DNA from: Neocallimastix lanati (nom. inval.)
Lineage: Eukaryota; Neocallimastigomycota; Neocallimastigomycetes; Neocallimastigales; Neocallimastigaceae
DNA length: 64,000 nucleotides
NCBI GenBank assembly: GCA_016946835.1
Contig: JACVTC010000150.1
Span: 259,501-323,500 of the forward strand
Direction of reading: 5' to 3'
Position 1 is the stretch's first letter. Every line of letters starts with the position of its first letter. Made by a program: the position numbers and the translations under genes. Positions 34,467 to 48,141 of the stretch are shown piece after piece. The notes under the pieces were generated by a model, which saw only the letters and a program-made list of their open reading frames with translations, had not been told where the DNA came from and made no database searches.

Positions 34467-34870
34467 GCCTGTAATTTAATAAAATAAAGAATAAATAATA
34501 GTAATATATATTTACTAATATATTATAAATAATGTCAAATTAGTCATATTGGAGCAATCATGTCATGACTTTATCAATTACTCTTAATATAAACAACACC
34601 AGATGACATCAATATGATGGTCAAGTTAATTAAACTAATTAAAAAAAAGGGAATTTATTTAACACCAAAAAATAGAAACTATAAATTTTCGAATCCAATT
34701 AAATTTAAGATTTAAATTAAATCTAAAATCGTTAAAAATACATATATAAAATAAAAAAAATATAAAAATTTTTAAATAAAAAAAATAAAATAAAATTATA
34801 TAATCATCAAAACTTAATCAATTCAATAAAATAAATCAATATTTATTTTAATTAAATCTATAAAATCAAT
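34467..34870 (+). other. Residual leader of Cop-1
   Basis: A/T-rich leader without an LTR, PBS or palindromic array, so the 5' end of Cop-1 is lost. A segment ATGATGGTCAAGTTA resembles the Cop-2 leader near 43370. Confidence 0.5.
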
Positions 34871-37800
34871 ATGCCCAGAACTAGAAACAATCAAAGAAAT
34901 CAAATTATTGATACCACAGAAAACAATCTTTCTGCCAAAGGGATTTCTTTTAATTATTCAGAGAATTTTAATCATATAACAGAACTAAATATTGAAAACT
35001 TCCAAAATTGGAAAATCAATATCCTATATCTCTTAACAATCAACAATCTAGACGAGTATATTAGTTCCCAAAAAATAAAAAAATTAAGACGAAAGGATAT
35101 AAGAGAAAATCTAGACGATTATATTATTGATAAATTTGATTCCTCACTTGTCTATGATGCTGGGACTACTCAAAAGGATATCAAAAATGATATCCTTGTA
35201 AAATGAATCATTACCAACAGTCTTGGGAATAAAACTAAAGAGATTCTGAAAGGTCATAGTAAAACAGCCTTTCAGATGTGGAATTTTCTCCAGGAATCTT
35301 TTACTCTTGGAGATGAACATAGAAAAATGATTCTGAAAAATAGAATAAATTTCTTAAAGATTAATGTAAATGATGATATTCACATTTTTTAGCAAATCTC
35401 CAAAATATGCTTGACGAACTAGAAATAATAGACTCAGACATTTCTGACAATACAAAAGTCGGAATTCTTAACGGTGCTTTACCAGAAAATTTAAGGTGGA
35501 TTAACGTTTTCCAATTCAACAATAATTGGAAAGAATGTTGTAACTACTTTAAAAGGATAGTTCCAGACATTACGTTTTCTCATCTTAAAGAAAAAAAGAT
35601 TCAAGAAAAAAAATCTGAAAATATTTTTCATTTACATTCATATCCTAAGAGTAAAATTAGAGATAAGAAAAGAAAATATTCCAAAAGAAAGAATGGAAAG
35701 TGCTTTCTCTGCGGAAAATACGGTCACTATATTAAGGATTGCTTTAAAAATAAGAAAATTAACTTTAATAAAGTAACCAAGAATAATAAATCTAATAAAG
35801 ACAAAAGGGAATCAGATAAGAAATATAACAAAAATAAAATAAACAATAAGCTCGTTTATTTAATAAACAATAATAAAGAATATAAAGATAATTACCAAGA
35901 AGATTTTTCAAAAGATTATTTTTCAGATAATGCTTTAGAAATCAATAGCATTTAAACAAATAATTACTATAATAAAATTAATGAAATTAAAAATAATAAT
36001 TTTATAGTTTGGATCCTTGATTCTGGTGCTTCAATAAGCACCACAAACAATATTAATTTACTCACCAATATCAAAAAATGTAATACAAAAATTTCGCTTG
36101 TAAATGGAAAGAAAATTTTATCAAACTATTAAGGCGACTTTACCGGATTCATTAATAATTATAAATTCACACTTAAAAATATTTACTATTCAAAACATAT
36201 TAAAAAAAATTTAATTTCCATCAATCAGTTAATAGCACAAAACTTCAAAATCATATTCAATAATTATAATAACTCACCACAAGCATTAATTTATAACGAT
36301 AAGGGTAACCGAATCTATAAATCAATATCCGATAATATGAACACATTCAAAATATTTACATCAGAACAACCAATTTATTTTAAGAAAAATAATATAAAAA
36401 GTAATCATGTAATTAACCATACTTTTCTAAATAAAAGTCAATTAATGGACCTTTGGCACAGACGCTTAGGCCATTTTGATATATTAAAGATCAAAAATAA
36501 ATTAAATAATACAAACTTACAAACCAAATGCGCAATATGTATTAATTCAAAATTAAAAAATAAATTTTATAAGCCTACGACAAATAAAACAAAACAAATC
36601 TTAGATCTCATACACATAGATCTAGTTGGACCAGTCACTAACTCCATAAATAACAACAAATATTTCCTAACAATTTTAGATGATTTTTCAAGATATGGAT
36701 GGGTGATCTTTACCCAAAATAAAACTGATGTTTTCAACAAATTTATTATTTGGCACAATGAAATATATAACACCATAAACATCACTGTAAAAGCCTTCCG
36801 CTCTTATAACAGAAAAGAATTTCAGAATAGTCGTTTTCAAACCTTCTGCCAAGAGAATGGAATTAAACATGAATTCACAATTCCTTACAATCCATCTCAA
36901 AACGGTAGAGCTGAAAGGTTCAATGGTACACTTATTTCTTCTGCTAAAGCACTTCTTAATGAATCTAAACTTAGTCATGACTTCTGGGAATACGCAGTAG
37001 ACATTGCGAACTTCACTTACAACCGACTTCCCCACCAAGGAAACCAGAACAAAATCCCTTATGAATTATTTTATAATAAGCCTGTGGATTATAGTTTCTT
37101 TCGAGTCTTCGGATGCAGAGTATATTTCTTTGTCCCAAAGAAGCTTCGTTCAAAGTTTGACAACAATTCTCATCCTGGTATTTTTCTAGGTTATAGCAAC
37201 AATACTAATGATTATAAAATTTTTGACATTATCAATAACAAAATCATCCTAGCCAGTACTGTTGAATTTATGGAAAACGAACCAGGAAACTCTTTTTTTC
37301 ATAAAATTTTTCCCAATAAGGTCAAACAATTAAGTCATTACGATTACAACAATAAAATCAATAATAAGAACAGTAGAATTATTGAAAATAATTTTGAAAG
37401 AAATATAGATACAAATAGAAAACTTAATATAAGTAATAATAGTAATAAAAATCACATCATCAATAAATATAATGATAAAAATAGTATCACTACTGACATC
37501 AATTATAATGATGATGTCACTATCATCAACAATAATTCTGACAAAACAACAAAAAATGATCCAACAAAACAAAACAATAACAATCAACACAACAATTCAA
37601 CAAATATTAATAATAAAATCTACAACATAATAGAAGGTAACAAAAATAAAAATTTAAATAGGACTCAGAAAGAAATTAATAATATTAATAATGAATATAA
37701 AGAGAACAATAAAGACAGAAACTATCAATATATAGAAGGAACTAAAAGAAAATAAAATAATAATTCATTTAATATTAATAAAAGAAAAAAGATAAGAAAT

Positions 37801-39346
37801 AATAACAATACACTAATTGAACCTTACAACTACATAGACATATTAAACTAAATGATAAATCAGAATGGTTAAAATCAGTAAAAGAAGAACTTGATAATAT
37901 GGAAAGACTGAAAGTATTCACAGTAGTCAATACGGTACCCTCAGGATCAAATATTATTTCATCCAGGTGGGTATTTAAATATAAAAGAGACTCAAATGGT
38001 AAAGTAATTAAAAGAAAAGCGAGACTAGTCGCTAAGGGATATACCCAAGAATACGGTATCGACTATAAAGAAACATTTGCTCCTACCCTCAAACAAGATA
38101 ACATTCGAATTATTACAGTCATTGCAGTAAACATGAACTTCAAAATAAAACAAAAAGATGTTAATTCAGCCTATTTAAACGCTCCTCTTAATGAACATAT
38201 ATAAATGAAAGCTCCAGAAGGACATCAATCTTATGAGAAATCTTTTTGGAAATTAAACAAAACTCTCTATGGCCTAAAGCAAGCAGGTAAAGAATGGAAC
38301 AATAAATTAAACGAAGAATTAATAAAAGTAGGTTTTACCAGATTAAAAAGTGAACCTTGTGTATACAAGATAATTAATAATAAAAAGGAAATAATATGTA
38401 TTTTGTCAGTCTACGTTGATGACATACTTATTACTGGAACATTAGCTAAAATAAATTCATTAAACGAATCAATCAAAAGAAAGTTTAACATAAAAGACAT
38501 TGGGGATGTAGAATTCGTTATTGGCATAAAATTTAATAAAATTAATAAAATTAAAGATGGATATATTCTACATCAATCAAGGTACGTAAATGATATTTTA
38601 AACAAATTCAGTACTGACTCTTATACAAAAACAACAAAAAATCTTATTCCAAAAGAAAATCCTCAACTGAGAACAAAGAAATTTAATGAAACAAAATACC
38701 GAAGTGCTATTGGTAGCTTATTATATTTAGGAATATGCACCAGACCAGATATACTTTTCGCTGTTAGTAAAGCTGCAAGGAAATCCAGTGATCCTACGAT
38801 GGAAGATTGGATGAATGTTATGAAAATTTATAATTATATCCAGCATACAAAAACTATGGTATTAAAATCCAAAAGGGGATGAATTTAAAGGTATATGTAG
38901 ACGCAGATTATGCAGGAGATCTCAACACAAGGAAATCTACTTCTGGATTTCTTATGATGCTTGGAAATACACAAACAAGCTGGTATTCAAAACTACAACA
39001 TTGCGTCTCTACTACCACGTCTGAAGCCGAATATTACAGCCTGAGTGAATGCGCTAAACACTCTTTATGGTACAGAAATTTCATGAATGAATTAAATATA
39101 AACATCGATTATGTTACAATATTCGTTGACAAAAAAGCAACAATATACAACAGTGAAAATCAATCAATAAACCCAAAATCAAAGCATATTGATATCAGGT
39201 ACCATCACATTAGAGACTTAATCAGTAAAAAACTAATTGTACTAAAGTATGTAAAATCTAAAAGTAATCTAGCAGATGGATTTACCAAATTTTTAAACAA
39301 GACCTTAATGGACAATTTCAGAAACACCTTATTAACGGAATTTTAA
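34871..39346 (+). pseudogene. Cop-1 Gag-Pol (Ty1/copia), broken
   Basis: Copia-type polyprotein in the order Gag, zinc knuckle (CFLCGKYGHYIKDC), protease (WILDSGAS), integrase (HRRLGH ... CAICIN; GRAERFNG), Asn-rich linker, reverse transcriptase (YVDDILI) and RNase H (DADYAGD). It is inactivated by in-frame stops near 35204, 35953, 36130, 37753 and 38202 and by frameshifts near 35390, 37845 and 38850. It is closely related to Cop-3 along its whole length. Confidence 0.9.
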
Positions 39347-39663
39347 AAGAAATTAAATTAAAAATCTATCTTCATTTTTTTTCTTTGTTAAAGTTTTTTT
39401 TTGAAGCTAGATTTTTGGAGGAGTGTTAAAAATAACAATTATTAAATTGATTATTAATTTATTTTTAATATTGTAATAACCAACAAATTATATTTGTAAC
39501 ATTCAATAAAGTATAAAACCAAGTAATGATTTTATTGTTTAAAAATAATTCTTAATTTTAATAAAAGAAGGAACATAATAATAAAAGATATTTTAAATAA
39601 TCATAAAAACTAAAATAAATAAATGTTTATTTTTACTGAATAATGTGTTCTATTTTTAATAAC
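39347..39663 (+). repeat. Polypurine tract and 3' LTR of Cop-1
   Basis: PPT TTTTTGGAGGAG, then an LTR of about 240 bp beginning TGTTAAAAATAAC at 39424 and ending near TTTTTAATAAC at 39663 (end approximate). Confidence 0.65.
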
Positions 39664-40619
39664 TTAATAATGATAATTATTTATCGAAATATATTTTTGA
39701 CAAAATAATATTTATATTAAAAAATCTTATTTTATTCAATCTGTACTTTATATTTATGTTTCAACTATTTATTTTATTTTTTTTTTATTTTATTTTTGTT
39801 TGTTTGTTTGTTTTTTGTTTTATTATTTATTTATTATTTATTTATTATTATTTTAAAAATATTAATATATGTTTTCAAAAAATTTATAATAATTTTATAT
39901 GATATTAATAAAACAGAAATAGGTATAATACAAAATTTTTTAATATATTTTCAAATAATTAGAAATAATAGATAATATTGTATAATAAAAAAAATTAAAA
40001 ATATATTGAATAATAAAAAATGAAAGTAAAATTAAAAAAAAAAAATAAAAAAGTAAAAATAAAATAAAATAAAATAAAGATATATATATAAAAAAAAATA
40101 AAAAAAAAAAATAAAATAAAATAAAATAAAGATATATATATATATAAAAAATATATATATATATATATCCTCTTATTTTCATTATAGAAAAATAAATAAA
40201 TTTTGAAATTAGAAATCTTTTTATTTTGTATTACTTTTTTTTTATTTTTAGTTTTTTTCAAAATTTTTTTTTTTTTTTTTTTTTTTTATTTTTTTTTTTT
40301 TTTCAAATCTTTTTTTTATTTGTATTATACTCCTAAAATTTTAATTTTGAATGTTTGCTGTTTTAATTTACAGAAAATAAAAATATAAATAGATCTAAAT
40401 TTTACTTTTTTTTTTTCTTTTTTATTTCTTTGCAATAATAATTATTAAAAAAATTGAATTATAGAAAATATAAGTATTAATTTGAAAAAAAAATTATTAT
40501 TATAAAACTATAGAAAATACTATTTTTTAACAATAAAAGTATTATTATTTTTTTTATTCTTTGTCTTTTGTTCAATTTTCTACTGTTTTTTCTACTCCTC
40601 TTAACAAAAAAAAAATAGA
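39664..40619. other. AT-rich spacer with simple repeats
   Basis: AAAAT and TA microsatellites near 40040-40170 and T-tracts near 40265-40305. No gene. Confidence 0.6.
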
Positions 40620-41330
40620 TTATGGATTAAATTCAAATTATTTCTTTTTAAGAAAACCAGAAAATTAGGGAAAAGATGTCTATTTCTATGTTTATTCTAT
40701 ATATCCAAAAAAAAAAAAAAAGGCACATCTATTTTTCGGAGATGAACTCAATAAATGATCACGGAAAGATGGTTTAGGATGAAAATGATTATTTTCAAAG
40801 GACAAAATGTTTATTATGGTGTCATAAATGATAAAACTTTTATTATCTTTTTTTGAGGTCAACGTCAAACTCAAGAATTCTAATATGTAAGATGGTTTCA
40901 TTTTCGATAGAAGTGGTAGGGTTTTCAATGAAGAAAAAATTTCCTTGGTACAAACAAGTTACTTTTATGAACAAGAAAGTATATTATTTGTTCTGTTCTA
41001 TATTATAGAAAAAAAGTATAAAAATTTTCATACATCTTTAAAAATCGAAAATGCTGAAAGTGTTGAAGATAAAAATATTTATATCCATTATAAAATTGAA
41101 GGAGGTCGTAAATAGTAAATAGACTAATCTTCCTTAGAGAAAAAAAAAATGAATATTGTCTGTCTTGAAGATGGACAAATCATTTATGAAACATATTTAG
41201 ATATCTATAAAAATGAAGATCAATTTAGTTTTATTTCCACTAATGGTAAAAATGTATGGGATAACAATCATGGTGAAAAAAAAAAACTATAATTAAAAAA
41301 TTCTTTGAACCGAGAACATTAAAATCAATT
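40620..41330 (+). pseudogene. Relic of a starch-binding-like (CBM25/26-type) protein
   Basis: The plus-strand frame, interrupted by several stops, reads NVYYGVINDKTFIIFF, DGFIFDRSGRVFNEEKIS, then LKIENAESVEDKNIYIHYKI. After a break (ATG 41149-41292) it reads YETYLDIYKNEDQFSF and GKNVWDNNHGE. The WDNN motif after a beta-strand pair and the preceding IYIHYKIEGG fit starch-binding CBM25/26 modules. The assignment rests on these motifs only. Confidence 0.38.
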
Positions 41331-42230
41331 CTGATATTAAATTTTATTCACTAGTATACATTAAATAATAAAATTTAAATGTTTTTCATTTGTTATATAA
41401 AATATTATTGTTATTACAAAAAAATAATTTATTATGTAATTATCTATTCTTTTTTTAAAATATAAATATTTTATTATTTTTGCATCTAATTAATCATATT
41501 AGTCATTATGTTTATAACTAAACAATAATGAATAGTAGTTTTATGTTTTATGGTAATATCAAAAGAAGTTTTTTTTTAACTGATTTGCAATATTATATTT
41601 TTTCTAAGAAATATTCCAAAAATTTTTTTTAACTTTAATTAATATTGAATAATTAAATAATTTCCTGTATCATATAATATTTTTTTTAATTACTATTAAT
41701 ATAAATTAAATAATTAATTTTTTTTTTTTTTTTATAATTTGTTCATATTAACTTTAAATAATTAAATATTTTTTTAATTAATTAATTAATTTTTTTTTTT
41801 TTATCAAAAAGATTAACATCATTATTTAAATGAAAATTTTTGATGTAATAAAATTTTTTAATTAAAAATAATTTATAATGGAATAATTAAATAATGGAAT
41901 AATTAAATAATGGAATAATTAAATAATGGAATAATACTAATAAATAAAAATAAATATATTAAGTAATATATTAAATATTCCAATAAACTTATTAATTTTA
42001 TTGGCTATTTTTTTTATATTTAATATAATTAGAATTCCAATAAATTATTAATCGATTGGTTACTTTTTTTTTTTTTTTTTATTTTTTATTTTTTAGAATT
42101 AATATAATAAAAGTTAAAATTATTTATGGACATAAAAAATTTCTTTATTACTTTATTTTTTTTTTTTATTATTATTTATTTTATTTATCGAATAAAAAAT
42201 AGAAAAAGAAATAAAAATAAAATTAAAAAC
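41331..42230. other. AT-rich DNA with a short tandem repeat
   Basis: Four copies of a 16-bp unit GGAATAATTAAATAAT at about 41880-41936; poly(T) tracts. No gene. Confidence 0.6.
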
Positions 42231-42473
42231 TGTTAAAAATATAAACATTTATCATTTAAGTTTTTAATTTATCATTAACCATTAAGTTATCATAAATAAA
42301 TTAAATATACTTATATAAATTAAGAGAAATAAAATTCTTCTTAAAAATATCTTCTCTATTTTTATAATTAATAAATACTTTATAATAAAATATTTTAAAA
42401 CACATTCTTATCTTTATAAAATAAACAATATTTGTATTTATTAAATTGAGTGTCTCTTAACCTTTCTTTAACA
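42231..42473 (+). repeat. 5' LTR of Cop-2
   Basis: 243 bp, TGTTAAAAATATAAAC to TTTCTTTAACA. Same ends and similar length as the Cop-3 LTRs; shares ATTGAGTGTC near its end. Confidence 0.8.
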
Positions 42474-42504
42474 GATTAAGAGTCTCAATCTCAACCGATT
42501 GAGA
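42474..42504 (+). promoter_or_regulatory. Cop-2 primer-binding site for a half tRNA-Lys(CUU)
   Basis: Directly after the LTR the sequence starts GATTAAGAGTCTCAATC and ends ACCGATTGAGA. Its complement reads as a tRNA from the D-arm (CTCAATCGGT) to the anticodon loop (GACTCTTAATC, loop CTCTTAA with anticodon CTT), i.e. the 5' half of tRNA-Lys(CUU). Internal half-tRNA priming is known for Drosophila copia and relatives, which use initiator Met. Confidence 0.75.
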
Positions 42505-42509
42505 ATAAA

Positions 42510-42545
<36 letters not shown>

Positions 42546-42694
42546 AGTGTTATTCAATATATATATATTTAATTAACTGAATATCACAAAATTCTAATAC
42601 CTATATTTATATATGAAAAATACTATTATTTTAATATTAATTAAAAGGAACAAATATAACTATCCTCTTGAAAGTATACAAAATTGAAATAAAA

Positions 42695-42836
42695 GTCAGC
42701 TATGTAAAAATAAGCTGAGAATCAAAACAAAAGTCAGCTATGCAAAAATAAGCTGAGAATCAAAACAAAAGTCAGCTATGCAAAAATAAGCTGAGAATTG
42801 AAACAAAAGGTCAGCTATACAAAAATAAGCTGAAAA
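42695..42836 (+). repeat. 38-bp palindromic repeat array in Cop-2 leader
   Basis: Four units starting near 42695, 42733, 42771 and 42810; each GTCAGCTATGCAAAAATAAGCTGA or close, plus a spacer. The stem TCAGCT/AGCTGA is invariant while loop and spacer vary. Confidence 0.85.
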
Positions 42837-43668
42837 TTAAAATAAAATACAAAATTAAATAAAATAAATATAATTCAAAATTATACGAATATTAATATAT
42901 AAGCCATATATACTTCAAGAGGAAATTCAAAATATTATGGGCTTAAGATCGATATTATACAAAAGACTACATTAAAGGATAAAAACAATTACAAATATAA
43001 CTAATTAAAATATTATTTTAATATAAATAAATTTATTGTATTTATTTATATATTTAAAATCATATTTTCATTAAACATAACAAAAAAAAAAAAAAAAAAC
43101 CAATCATAATAGAAATATTAAATATATTTCCAAGTTAATATAAACAGATAAATTATGACATGTAAACTTAATTAAATAAATATCCAATAACAAAAGAACA
43201 ATTATTAAACATTAATAATATAATGTCTTATGACATGATTAAATGGCACACACATGAATCATAAAAATATGAAACAATAATTTAAAGGTAACAACTTTAG
43301 TCAGTGAATATTACGATAACATATAAACAAAATACAAAAATAAAATATAAAATAAACCTAAACAATAGGATGGTCAAACTATTGAACAGAATTATATTAC
43401 ATAATTTAAAATTCTATTAATTTAATATAAACGATAGTCATATTATTGATCATTTTCACAGGAATGATAATAATTTAAGTTTGTTCCTAAAATAATAACA
43501 ATCAATATCCAGTGATATACAAAATTTAATATAAATCATAGGACTATTAATAAACCATATAAAAAGTAAATAAAATTTTTATAAAATGTACAATTTTTAA
43601 ACACAATAAAAACAATACTACAATTAAAATAAACAAACTCTAAACAATATATTTCAAAATCAATTAAA
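42837..43668 (+). other. Remaining Cop-2 leader
   Basis: A/T-rich untranslated leader up to the gag ATG. No further array; poly(A) run near 43082-43099. Confidence 0.6.
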
Positions 43669-46600
43669 ATGGCTAGAAGAACAAATAGACTCAATAGCAA
43701 TCAAGTAACTAATATTACTGAAGAAAATTCAAACCCAAAAGGATTCTCCTTTAATTATTCAGAAAATTTTAATCATGTTACGGAACTGACTACGTAAAAT
43801 TTCTTAAATTGGAAAACCAACATCCTCTACCTTTTAAGCATTAATAATTTAGACAGCTACATTGGGGATCAAAAGGTCAAGAAATTAAGAAAAAAGGATA
43901 TAAGAGGAAATTTAAACGATTATATTACGGATAAATTTGATATATCTCTTGTATATGAACTCAGAACGTCGGAAGAGGACATCAAAAATGATATACTTGT
44001 CAAGTGGATAATCACAAATAGTCTCGGTGAAAATACTAAAAGGATCTTGAATAGTCATAATAAAACTGCCTACGAAATTTGGAAACTACTTAATAACTCG
44101 TTCACAATGGGAGAAGAACATCAAAAGATGATATTAAAGGATAAACTCAATAAGTTAAAATACAACATGGAAGATGACATACATATATTTCTATCAAAAT
44201 TTCAAAACTTAATTTATGACCTTGAGAGAATAGACAGTGACCTTAGCGATAATGTAAAGGTTGGGATGTTAAATCGATCTTTACCAGAAAACATTCGCTG
44301 GGTAAATGTCTTTCAATTCAATAATAACTGGAAGGGTTGCTGTAGTTATCTAGAGAGAATTATTCCATACATAATATTTTCAAAAATTAGAGAAAATACT
44401 ATAACCGAGAATCAACAAAGTATCTTTAATGTTACAACACACAACAAGAATAACAATGACCAAATTAAAAAGAATAACAAAAGAAAAAGAAAAAATGGTA
44501 AATGCTACTTGTGCGGAAAATTTGGTCATTATAAAAAGGAATGCTGGAGAAATAAAAAGGGTAACAACAAAAAGAAGAATAGATATAACAATAAAAGTAG
44601 AAAATTAAACCGCAAAAGAAATTATAAGTCTAGCAAGAAAAAATACCGATAAAAACAACAATTATAATATCAATAATGTAAATAATTATAACAGCGACAT
44701 TCAGGAAGATTTTTCAACTGACTATTATTCTGAAAGGTGTTTTGAAATTAATTCCGCAATAATCAATAATAACAATCAATCTGACATAATCAACAATAAT
44801 AATATCACATGCTGGATACTTGATTCTGGAGCTTCCATCAGCGTAACAAATAATTTAGATCAATTAACAAATATAAGAAAATGCAAAATAAATATATCTT
44901 TACCAAATGGCAAAGAAATAATCGCAAGTCACTTATGCAATTTTGAAGGATATATAAATAATCATAAATTTGTTTTAAAGAATGTATATTATTCAAACCA
45001 AATATATAAAAACTTAATATCAATTAATCAATTAATGTTACAAAATTATAAAGTCGTTTTCAATAATTTTAACAATTTACCAAGAGCTTCAATTTACGAC
45101 AATAATGGTAATAGAGTATGTGACATTTTTTCAAATCTTAATAATACTTTTAAAATTTATTTTTCAAAGTTTCCAATAATATTCGATAAAAAAGATTCAT
45201 ATATCACAAACGAAATTAGTAACACACACTTAAACAAAAGTCAAATTATGGACCTCTGGCATCGCCGCCTAGGTCATTTCAACATTTCCTTAGTCAAAGA
45301 TAAGCTAAATAAAATAATTCCACCAGAAAAATGCCAAATATGTATTAACTCAAAACTCAAAAATAAACTATTTAAAAACGTTAAAAACAAAACTTTTCAC
45401 ATTTTTGAGTTAATCCATATGGACTTGGTAGGACCAGTTACAACTTCCTTAAATGGTTATAAATATTTTCTAACAATTCTGGATGATTTTTCACGTTTTG
45501 GATGAATAATCTTCATTACAAATAAATATGAAACTTTTGAAAAATTTACTCTCTGGTATAACAGAATATCAAATATTTTTAATACTAAAATAAAATATAT
45601 TCGAACTGACAATGGTAAGGAATTTAAGAACAAAAGTTTTGAATAATTCTGCCAAACTAACGGGATTATTCAACAATTTACAGTCCCATTTAATCCAGCA
45701 CAAAACGGACGATCTGAACGCTTTAACGGAACATTAATCTACTGCGCCAAATCACTCCTAAACGAATCAAAATTAAGCCATAACTTTTGGGAGTTTGCGG
45801 TGGATACTGCAAATTTTATTCATAACCGTTTACCTCATCAGGGAATTAACAATAAAATTCCCTATGAAATCTTATACAATAAACCAGTTAATTATAACAA
45901 TTTTCGAGTTTTTGGATGTCGTGTCTATTTTTTCATCCCTAAAGAATTTCGCTCAAAATTTGACAATAATTCTCATCCTGGTATCTTTCTAGGCTATAGC
46001 GAAAATACAAAGGCGTATAAAATTCTAGATATTATAAATCATAAAATTATTCTTTCCAGAACTGTTGAGTTCCTAGAAAATCAACCTGGCAACACTTATT
46101 TTCATTACACCAATAACGAATTCAGAGAGGCTGATTATACAAATAACAATTTTATTAAAAATTTAAAACACCTTGAAGGCAATTATTCAAAATATAACAA
46201 TTACAGCAATGATAATTATAAAAAACATAATAATAATTACAGCAATGAAAAGAACACTCAAAGCAACAATAAAGACAATAACAATAACAATAATAATAAC
46301 AATTAAAATTATACCACTCAAAATAATAACAATAATAAAGAAAATAATTTCATCGAAAATAAAAAGGTCAATGATAATAAAGTTGATTCTACAATAAATA
46401 AAAACAACACAATTAATAATAATTATAATGGAAACAACAAAAATTACAACAAAAATAATAATGAAAAAGAAATTAATAATAATGGTAAAATCAATAACAA
46501 TTTAATTGAAAATTATTCAGATACCAACACATCACAATTTACTATAAATAACACTAATAACGAATATTTTTTAAGTCATCAATTAAATAAAAACCTTTCA

Positions 46601-48141
46601 TTACACAGCACATCTAAAAGAAAGTCAATGTTTAACAATAACAAATTAAATAAACGTTTTAAGTCTAACAAAAACAATAAAGTTAATAATCCCTTAACAG
46701 ATCAGTTTCAAGAACCAATAAATTATAATGACATATTCAAATTAAAGGATAAAATAGAATGGATAAAAGCAATCCGAGAAGAACTAACAAATATGGAGAA
46801 ACTTAAAGTGTTCGATATCATAAGAAAAATTCCCCCAAACACCAATGTAATATCTTCAAGATGGGTATTTAAACTAAAAAGGAATTCCGAAGGCGATATC
46901 ATCAAGAGGAAAGCCAGATTGGTGGCGAAAGGTTATAATCAAAAATACGGAATTGATTATAAAGAAACTTTTGCCCCAACACTAAAACAAGACACACTTA
47001 GAATATTTACAGTAATAGCTGTTATAAATAATTTTAAAATAAAACAAATAGATGTAAATTCGGCATACTTAAATGCCCCAATAGAAGAAGATATATACAT
47101 GATAGCACCTGAAGGACACTATTCTCATGGAAAATATTTTTGGAAATTCAAGAAGGCACTTTATGGATTTAAACAGGCCGGAAAACAATGGAACAACAAA
47201 TTAAATGAAGAGTTACTTAAAATGAACTTTAGGAGAATTAAAAGTGAACCATGTCTGTATGTAAAATTTGATAATGATAAAAACATAATTTGTATATTAT
47301 CAATCTACGTAGACGACATTCTTATTGCAGGAAAGGAAAATGAAATAAATAATGTCAAAAAATCAATTAAAGAGAAATTTAACATCAAAGATATTGGAGA
47401 TGTCGAATTCGTTATTGGAATCAAATTTGAAAAGGTCCAAAATGGTTATATTCTTAATCAATCAAGGTATGTGAAAAATATATTAAATAAATATAAAATA
47501 AACAAATTAACCCTGCTTAGAAACTTTATACCAAAAGAAAATGAAAATCTAAGAAAGACAAAATTTAATGAAACAACATATAGGAGTGCAATTGGAAATC
47601 TACTATATTTAGCCATATGCACTCGACCAGATATTTTGTTTGGTGTCACTCGAGCAGCGAGAAAGGCACGTCAACCAACATTAGAAGATTGGGAAAACGT
47701 GCTCAAAATTTTCAGATATTTAAGAGGATCGATAAATTACGGAATCAAGGTAGAAAAGAATATGAACCTCAAAATATTTGTCGATGCAGATTATGCTGGC
47801 GATTCAGGATCTAGGAAATCCACATCCGGTTTTCTTATGATGATGGGACCTACTCCAACTAGCTGGTTTTCTAAACTACAGCATTGTGTTTCAACTTCCA
47901 TTGCTGAAGCTGAATACTACAGCTTAAGTGAATTCGCAAAACATGCGTTATGGTATAAAAATCTTTTAAGCGAGTTAAATATAAATATTAAGGATATTAC
48001 AATTTTTATAGACAACAAAGCTACCATTTATAATAGTGAAAATGTATCGATAAATCCAAAATCAAAGCATATCGATATTCGTTATCACCACATCCGAGAC
48101 ATAGTCAGCAAGAAAATAATCAAATTAAAATATATTAAATC
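43669..48141 (+). pseudogene. Cop-2 Gag-Pol (Ty1/copia), broken and 3'-truncated
   Basis: Copia polyprotein: Gag with zinc knuckle (CYLCGKFGHYKKEC), protease (WILDSGAS near 44815), integrase (HRRLGH, CQICIN, GRSERFNG), Asn-rich linker, reverse transcriptase (YVDDILIAG) and RNase H (DADYAGD). Lesions: TAA 43795, frameshift in an A-run near 44640, TGA 45503 (Trp position), TAA 45644, TAA 46304. Coding stops at the LTR of Cop-3: after KYIKS the frame enters the LTR, so the last roughly 40 codons, PPT and 3' LTR are missing. Confidence 0.9.

Noticed and set aside
39940-40388. Phe/Ile/Tyr-rich frames
   Set aside because: They lie in AAAAT/TA microsatellites and poly(T) runs; no protein character.
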